Shown: positions 57,961 through 64,000 of the stretch, piece after piece
Numbering within the stretch: the stretch's first letter is position 1
Layout: each line of letters opens with the position of its first letter
Assembly (NCBI GenBank): GCA_000469685.2
Contig: LS997567.1
Coordinates: 10,987,325-11,051,324 of the forward strand
DNA from: Haemonchus contortus
Lineage: Eukaryota > Nematoda > Chromadorea > Rhabditida > Trichostrongylidae
Direction: 5' to 3'
Length of the DNA: 64,000 bases
Notes under the pieces: model-generated
Seen by the model: the letters and a program-made list of their open reading frames with translations, nothing else
Database searches by the model: none
Told to the model about the DNA's origin: nothing
Program-made: the position numbers and the translations under genes

Positions 57961-58605
57961 GGAATGAGGGGAGGTGTAAGAGAGTGTGGTGTAAGAGAGT
58001 GCGAAGTGCGAGAGTCTACGGGATACTGTAAGTGTCTGTAGGTGGAGGAGTGACCGTAATCCTAAGAGTAGTGGGGCGTGGGAAACACAGCTGTATGGAA
58101 AGGAAGTGTCTGGGAAGTTAAATCTTATCAGCTGAGTAGGGTTCTAGTAGAAAGTGGGAATCATAGATCAAAGGGAGCCGCTTTTCTCATTGTGCAACAT
58201 TGCTTAACCTCGCGCGTGGGAATTTCTGCTCACTGTATCATGACTCATCTCATCACACGTATTTGAAGCTCGCCGACGACTTCTCGAGGAATACAGCGGC
58301 CAACGTCTGCGTCCCACGATCAAGCTCACCGTTCGCTGCCACTGCACCTCCCGCTCGTCACCTCTGGGCCCCGCGCCTTCCGAACCATAGTGCCTCAACT
58401 ACTCGACCACGTGGCCGATCTCTATATACTCCACGACAGGACTGATCGCCATATACCTCGCATATATTGATAAAAGATATTCTCACTTGTGTCATGCAGA
58501 AGTACAAGATCAGCGGTGCGGGGATTCCGCACCAGATTACTGTATTATACCCCCCAAAGTTTTGAAAAAGAGGGATAGAGAAAAAATAATCTCACTGGGA
58601 CCTCC
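57961..58605 (+). mobile_element. Purine tract and possible 3' LTR of gypsy element 3
   Basis: GGAATGAGGGGAGG (57961-57974) is a good polypurine tract and is followed at once by TGTAAGAGAG, the expected TG start of a 3' LTR. A CTATATAC box is near 58425. The right border could not be set because LTR-A copy 3 and its primer-binding site begin at 58590. No second copy exists in the window. Confidence 0.4.
58590..58605 (-). promoter_or_regulatory. Primer-binding site next to LTR-A copy 3
   Basis: Minus strand TGGAGGTCCCAGTGAG directly after the LTR's terminal CA; the same tRNA-Gln-like site as beside LTR-A copy 2 and LTR-B copy 1. Confidence 0.6.
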
Positions 58606-58903
58606 ATGTCAGATTATAGGCTAGCTAGGCCTAAATCTGATGGTGTAGCGGGAACGAGAGTTCTTCTGTGATACGTTAGTCTTGCCTATATATGTTTATT
58701 ACTAATGTAGTATTATAAATAGAACAAGGGAAAGGGTCAGGACGAGGAGGCCATGCAGCCAGGGCGATGTTCCACGGCAGCGGAGAAGAGCAAGTCGACC
58801 TGGCTTACTCAGACCGGCAGCTTTTATATCGGTCTGGTGCGACGTTGCTTGAGTGATTGATGGCGGGCACATGATACGGCGGTAGCGAAGCGAGGACTCG
58901 ACA
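58606..58903 (-). mobile_element. LTR family A, copy 3 (diverged)
   Basis: Minus-strand start TGTCGAGTCC at 58903 and end TCTGACA at 58606, so TG...CA is intact. A GATATAAAAGCTGCC promoter-type box lies near 58818-58834. Clearly related to copies 1 and 2 at both ends but diverged inside. As a 5' LTR on - it would point into the helicase region, yet no minus-strand body is present. Confidence 0.7.
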
Positions 58904-59043
58904 CGGCAAGCCACTTCAAATTCCAAACTTCTTGTCTGCAAGCGTTCCAAACTAGTGAAAAAAGAACGACCGTACATTTTTTCATACTGCAGAAGAATGT
59001 GGAGAGGCTGTATAGATTCGGGAGTGTGCGTTATGATAAACAT

Positions 59044-59720
59044 TAAGCTGCGCACGCTAACGCGTGCAGCATATGTCGACGGCCACTTATCCACGAATGA
59101 TTCATTCAGCGGAATGTTGGATAATCAGAATAAGATAGTTCTCCCTAGATTCGAACGCTGAACTGGTGAGAGCATCACGCTCGATATGTTTCATTTGAGC
59201 TGAATTATTAGTGGTTGACCATATGTAGTTCAGGCCACCTCAGTTCTGACCCCTTGCACTATAAAGATGAATTTTTGGTCCTAGCCCCACTTCACTGTGC
59301 CAGCTTCGCCCACTTCGAGGACTTAACCACATTCGTTCCATTACCTCTAATCACTTTTTCCCGCGTTCTAGAACGATTCTGAACAGAGTTATGAAATTTT
59401 GACCTATGCTCGCCCACTTTGGTGCCAAACCCGCCCACTTCGAGGATTTGACCACATTTGTTCCATTACCTCTTACCAACTTTTATCCCGCATTCTAGAA
59501 CGTTCCCGAACAAAGTTACACTCATCTTTGAAAAGTAGCTTTCACCTTGACGCTCGTCGCACCCATCGTGGGCGGGGCTTGCTAAGCTTACGCAGGCCCA
59601 GCACGCATAACCATGCCTTTTTTTCCTGGCCTCGACACCTTCGTTGGATTGGGTTATGAAACTCTGTTGATAGTACCGCCCACTGCGAGAACGCTCCGCC
59701 CACCGCCGGTAAGTTCCTCC
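59044..59720 (-). mobile_element. Degraded Helitron related to 37930-39617
   Basis: On the minus strand it contains the same units (GGGCGGGG blocks, GGCGTCGAGG-like stretch) and the same 3' hairpin region GGCCGTCGACATATGCTGC. The terminal CTGG is changed and the 5' start is not found. Confidence 0.6.
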
Positions 59721-60930
59721 ATAGAAACGATACAAGTTCAACTGAGTGTTTCAGACAGATCAACGGTCAACGAATTGATGGAGGTATGAAGTGATCCAAG
59801 TTGGAACTAAACGTGCATTGACTCATTCTATGGATGCGCACTTGAGGGATGATCAAAACGAAGAATAAAAGTAGCAAACTCGTCATAAAGACGGTCTGGA
59901 CAACCAATGCTGGCAAAGTTGTGAAAAGATAACGGAAAGCCAACCAATTCATATGAGATCCCGTGCAAATCACTACGAAATTGAATAAAAGTAAGCGTCG
60001 AGTTACGGAAAATGCTGCTAATACGCAATTGCAGACTGCCACCGATGTGGAAATACATAAATAGCACCGATGGGCACAAAACATTTCATACCTTTCGCTT
60101 TTGCGACGTAGTTCATTCATTTTAGTCTATAGCCTGGAACCACAAACGTTTATTCATCCTTAAAACGTCTATTTATCCTTGAGTAGTTGTGGTTTTGTAT
60201 TAGGCTGACGTCCATAATCTTTGTACGAAGATTCACAGGGAAAGGAAAGTTTAAGGAGGTTGGTGAAAATGAAGTTGGGGGAGTGGGATGGGGCACCCCC
60301 TTTTTGAATCATTAAAGGCTAGAACGCAGAGAAGAGGGGTAGCCGTCTTTACCTATTCTTAGAGATGGTTTTTAGCCAAAAGAATATTTTTTTTAAACCT
60401 AACTTTAAGAAGGGGACGAGCTCTGAAGTGGGTGAGATGATTATCTCGTGCAAAAAGCTGAGATGAGGTAATAATTGGACATCCAATTGCCTTAAGCACT
60501 TCGGAGCTCCACCTTTTATCAGGCTCAGGTAATAAATACATAGTTATGTCTTAAAAAAGCTGTGAAACAGTCTTATGCACCATCTAAGTTGTTGCAGATT
60601 TCCAAAATGTCGAACATCTAAGTATTCAATCACATAAGGAAGAAGTAGCGAACAGCGGAAAGCATGGATTTAGATGCTCTATCAATGTGAAGATTTTATG
60701 CAGCTGTTTGAATGATACTACAAGAAAGATCAGGGCTTGATTCTCTAGTTTTTAATTTGCCCAAACAATAACTACCCTTATCGAACTACATCACAGTCAT
60801 CTCCGTTTCTTCACTGATTTTCTCTCCCCCATCAACTCCAATAATATGTAGTGTACTTAGCTTGATGGATCTTCTCCTATGATCCATTTCGACTCTTACA
60901 TCCGTTTAAAGATTAATTATGGTTGACAAA
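59721..60930. other. Unassigned
   Basis: A 117-codon minus-strand frame (60120-59767) contains two or three hydrophobic stretches (LLLFNFVVICTG, FMTSLLLLFFVLIIP) and could be a receptor fragment, but no family motif is seen. Nothing else supported. Confidence 0.25.
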
Positions 60931-61390
60931 GGCCGGTACTATTCTACTATTACACCCCCAGAACTATTCTACTGTTACACCCCCAAAAACTCAAAATTTT
61001 AATTTTCGATGAAACTTCGGCCATAGGGGTAACCCGATGCCCTGGAAACGAATATGACCTTAATTTTTGGCGTTGGCGCCATTTGGCTCCAATTAGCGCC
61101 GAATTGGCGCCAAAATGAATGTTATATTCGTTATCAGGACCTCAAATAACCCCTAAACGCAAATTTTCAGCAAATTTGGTGAAAACACCCTTGGCGCCAA
61201 ATTGGCGCCAATTGGCTCCAAATGGTGCCAACGCCAAAAATGAAGGTCATATTCGTCATCAGGGCATCGGATTACCCCTATAGGCGAAGTTTCATCGAAA
61301 ATTAAAATTTTGAGTTTTTGGGGATGTAATAGTAGAATAGTACCCAAAGGCCCTGTACCCCCCTCCCTCTCGCGCAACTACATTTTCACC
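60931..61390. mobile_element. Foldback element with about 200-bp arms
   Basis: The left arm from GGTACTATTCTACTATTAC and the right arm ending at its inverse (61343) are near-exact inverses including AACTCAAAATTTTAATTTTC and repeated TTGGCGCCAA words. A further 47 bases end in ACTACATTTTCACC, the terminus of the MITE at 4839. The matching outer end on the left is missing. Confidence 0.75.
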
Positions 61391-61464
61391 CCGAGGTTTA
61401 TTCAGATTTATTATTAGCATTGCCTTATTTAACTTCAACTAACGCAACTTTTTCGCCCATCCAA

Positions 61465-61930
61465 AAGATGTGTATGTGTATATGTAAGTGTGTCTGTGTG
61501 TATGAGTATGCATACGTATGTGTACGTGTGACCGGGAATTCATAACTCCTGTTCCTGTAGGCCTAGAACGTTCACCCTTGGTAGAAGTGTAGGCGACAGG
61601 ACACTGATGGTGGGTGGCAGGACCGGACCCTGCCCACAGGGGGCTGGGTTTGCGCGGAATGTTTGAGCGGAAGTTCTTAACTCCTGTCCCCGTGCACCTA
61701 GGGCGTCAAATTTATTAGGGGTACAGACGGCAGAATCGGCAGAGTGGAACATTAGCGCTAGCTGGCATGACTCGACTCCGGGCGGGGTGTGCGTGAAAGT
61801 TGGCAAGTTGGACCAGAGGTATTCAAATTTGCTAGGAATAAAGGCGGCAGCATGGGAATGCTGATGGGAGGTGGCATGTCTTGACTGTGTCCACAGGGGG
61901 CGGATGTGCGCGGAAATTGCTAATTTTGAC
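61465..61930. repeat. TG microsatellite plus GC-rich dispersed repeat units
   Basis: A TG-rich run (61468-61530) is followed by about three units with ACTCCTGTCCCCGTG and GGTGGCAGGACCGGACC motifs. The same arrangement in reverse forms the body of the Helitron at 24940-25752. Confidence 0.7.
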
Positions 61931-62927
61931 TTGGGGCATATTTGGAACGAGTGCTAGCGGCACGTTCAAGACATCGATGGTAGTTAGTAGAAGGTAAATA
62001 AACTGGATCCATCCTGCGGAGACATAGGGGGTGGGATATATGGGGCGTGCTGAAATGACCGTACTCTGAGTGAGTACACACAGTGGCTGCTTTCATAGTC
62101 CGGTGGACTACTCGGCCTGCGGTATCGATCATGATTCAGTTGCTAAACAAGGGGCAAGCGCCGCCACCGGCCGGCGGACTATGAAAGCGGCCAGTCAAAT
62201 TGGAATGAAGGGGAGTGAACCCAGCGCACAAAGTTTGTCGGTGTGTGTGGTTTCGCCGAAAATCTTATTGGACAAGAGGTTTTGAACTTGCGAAAGTGCA
62301 GGCGGCGAATCAACTTTGAGACAGGAAGAGAGGGAGCGATCCGACCGGTTATAGGTATAAATAGGATGGCTTTTCTGGATTAACGTTTGCTCGCAGAACT
62401 TGTCTGTGTTCAAAGAAAAAAGTGTATTACTCGAGTATGTGCACATGTTTCTCTTTGGAAGTATTGTAGTTTTTCTTGTGACGTGACTGTTCCATGATTT
62501 TGCAGTTGATCCGCTGTCCGTATTCTTTGCTCTCATGTTTTCCAGAAAATTCGTTCAGTGTGAAGAGAGGATGTCCTAGGCATCCAGAGTTCAACAGCGG
62601 TTCCACAACATCGATCAAACCGCAATCAGTATATTTATGTGGCATCTTCGCATATTTAGGCCTGGAAATGGTGGGAGCTGATCGCGTTTAAGGAAATCTA
62701 TTGAGTCAGTGAACGTGATCAACGTTCAGAAGTCGATAAAAAGCTAGGAATTTATGTCTCACATATTCTTAATCAAATTAGTTCCGAATCGGTCGGTTTC
62801 CCTGTCGGCTTTTTCTGTGCCCTAGCGCTATGATCTAACTTACACCTTATACCGAGCATTCCATTTAACTTCACAATTTTGTTAATGATTTCTATTTGTT
62901 TGTTTATGTTTTGAATTTGTCGCTCAC
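61931..62927. other. Upstream region of dnj-7, no gene seen
   Basis: Two inverted GGCCGCTTTCATAGTCC-like words occur near 62090 and 62175. Short overlapping frames near 62430-62690 lack domains. Presumably contains the promoter of the gene at 62928. Confidence 0.35.
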
Positions 62928-63564
62928 ATGGAGCTCATAGCAACGTTACTCGTTTTCACCATCGTCGTTCTCACGGAATGTAAGTTGCCTGCAAGCTCCG
63001 AATGATGTGAAAACCTTAACGATCATTCAACATTCAACGCTCATACACGTTCATTACTTGCTACTGAGTATAAAATGACTGTGTTACAGAGTAATAACGA
63101 TTTATTACATTTTGGTTGAGGGATACTCTGAAAACTTCTTGACATTAATGTTTACTATGCGCTCCATCATAACGAAGGCTTCTTCACAAATCAAGGTTAT
63201 CAGCGTCCTTTTTGGTATGCTCATTGCATGAACTTATTTTACGTGCTATTTACCTACACGCGTTGGTTTTCAGCTATAGTATACGCGAATAAGGACAGGG
63301 TGGATAGACATCTTGAACTTGGCAAAAGATTCCTAGCAAAGGTGAGTAGCTCGGTTTTTGTACTCAAACTAACAATTTCTAAGTGGGAGTTTTCAGGGAC
63401 AATTCGCTGATGCCCTTTCACATTACCATGCAGCCATCGACTTGGACCCTCTCAACTACCAAACTCTTTATCGGAGAGCTACTGTCTATCTTGCTATGGG
63501 GAAAAGTAAATCAGCTCTTCCCGATCTTGATAAAGTTGTCGAACTGAAGGGAGATTTCACAGCT
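62928..63564 (+). CDS. dnj-7: DNAJC3/P58IPK homologue, first three exons (continues off the right edge)
   Basis: Exons 62928-62979, 63274-63341 and 63397-63564 join in phase with GTAAGT/GTGAGT donors and TTTTCAG acceptors. Exon 1 encodes a signal peptide (MELIATLLVFTIVVLTE). Then come DRHLELGKRFLAKGQFADAL and HYHAAIDLDPLNYQTLYRR, ATVYLAMGKSKSALPDL, DKVVELKGDFTA: the first TPR repeats of DNAJC3, nearly residue for residue. The protein works in the ER lumen as an Hsp40 co-chaperone of BiP and in the unfolded protein response. The TPR tail and J domain are not in the window; no fourth exon is recognisable in the last 436 bases, so the intron is longer than its neighbours. Symbol by homology to C. 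elegans. Confidence 0.9.
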
Positions 63565-64000
63565 GTGAGTTTGCATTTTTAGTTCCTGTTCTTCTTTAGT
63601 TTTTTTTGTGTTGGCATTTCCTTGGGTTGTTTCTCTAATCGGGCGAAAAAGATATGCTAAGCTCAAGTCAACGGCTGATTCAAACAGATCTAAAGGACAT
63701 GCAACCCTCAGTACATTTTGTTGTTGTAGATTGGGTCATCTTTTCATTATGAGGATCGCTCAGGTAGTTCCAGAAACCATGGTAGCCTGGCATGCCACAG
63801 CTTTTTCATGATCAAATGTGAGCAACGTTTCAAAAAGAGCATTTTTGGGGCAGGTAGCATCGGAGTAAGAGGAAAGAGATGTGCTTCGTCAGACTAAATT
63901 GCTCAACGAGTTTGTTCAAAGCCGATACCACCTCCTTTACACACGATTCTCTCCTGCATCAGAAAAATGCAAAAGCCTACCGAACTGTCCAGATCACTAT
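63565..64000 (+). other. Intron 3 of dnj-7 to the window edge
   Basis: Begins GTGAGTTTG. No sequence resembling the next DNAJC3 segment is present before the edge. Confidence 0.55.

Noticed and set aside
57975..58903. LTR-A copy 3 as the 3' LTR of the helicase-bearing element
   Set aside because: Its promoter box and adjacent primer-binding site show that it reads on the minus strand, opposite to pol and helicase.
59767..60120. Chemoreceptor (seven-TM) fragment on the minus strand
   Set aside because: Only two or three hydrophobic stretches and no family motif; an overlapping frame is equally open.
1..64000. tRNA, rRNA or other structural RNA genes
   Set aside because: No cloverleaf or conserved rRNA segment recognised by eye; a tRNA scan would be needed to exclude them.

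Overview
The window looks like a repeat-choked piece of a nematode chromosome, most likely a strongylid (hookworm-like) clade V worm. Supporting this are an RTE-type endonuclease of the kind common in hookworm genomes, short introns with TTTCAG-like acceptors, and two split host genes whose exons join in phase: an auxilin/GAK-type J-domain protein (12.5-16.2 kb) and the 5' end of a DNAJC3/P58IPK homologue, dnj-7 (62.9 kb to the right edge). Nearly everything else is transposon sequence in various states of decay.

Layout. 0-2.6 kb: 5' parts of two non-LTR elements (RTE on -, CR1-like on +). 2.8-11 kb: a Ty3/gypsy element on + with gag, protease, RT, RNase H, integrase and a 3' accessory ORF. 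It is broken by a foldback MITE in the protease and by a mariner in the accessory ORF, and that mariner itself carries a second MITE. 11-12.5 kb: Helitron-type end, hairpin and dispersed repeats. 12.5-16.2 kb: auxilin gene. 16.8-17.9 kb: LTR (family A) split by a TIR element. 18-28.2 kb: a second Ty3/gypsy element on -, in which an Env-like membrane glycoprotein appears to lie between gag and protease; it is broken by a Tc1-like element, a Helitron and an unresolved insertion. 29.4-33.8 kb: a Penelope-like element, nearly intact, with a head-to-head partial copy and a 10-bp target duplication round the whole unit. 34.2-40.9 kb: LTR families A and B, one LTR-B split by a non-autonomous Helitron. 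42.2-43.8 kb: CA-rich minisatellite with a 600-bp duplication. 44.8-50.2 kb: a 117-bp satellite. 50.2-58.6 kb: the 3' half of a third Ty3/gypsy element whose pol is followed by an ORF ending in a UPF1-like SF1 helicase and a purine tract; a maT/mariner sits inside the helicase ORF. 58.6-62.9 kb: LTR-A, Helitron fragment, foldback repeats. Right edge: dnj-7.

How it fits together. The two host genes are the only parts likely to serve the worm: clathrin uncoating (auxilin) and ER stress co-chaperoning (dnj-7). The rest is a record of nested insertion. Several junctions can be read to the base because an empty relative exists in the same window, or because the interrupted reading frame resumes in phase. 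The two items that most deserve follow-up are the gag-glycoprotein-pol gene order on the minus strand and the helicase-bearing LTR element at 50-58 kb. All domain calls are from motifs read by eye; no database search was run.
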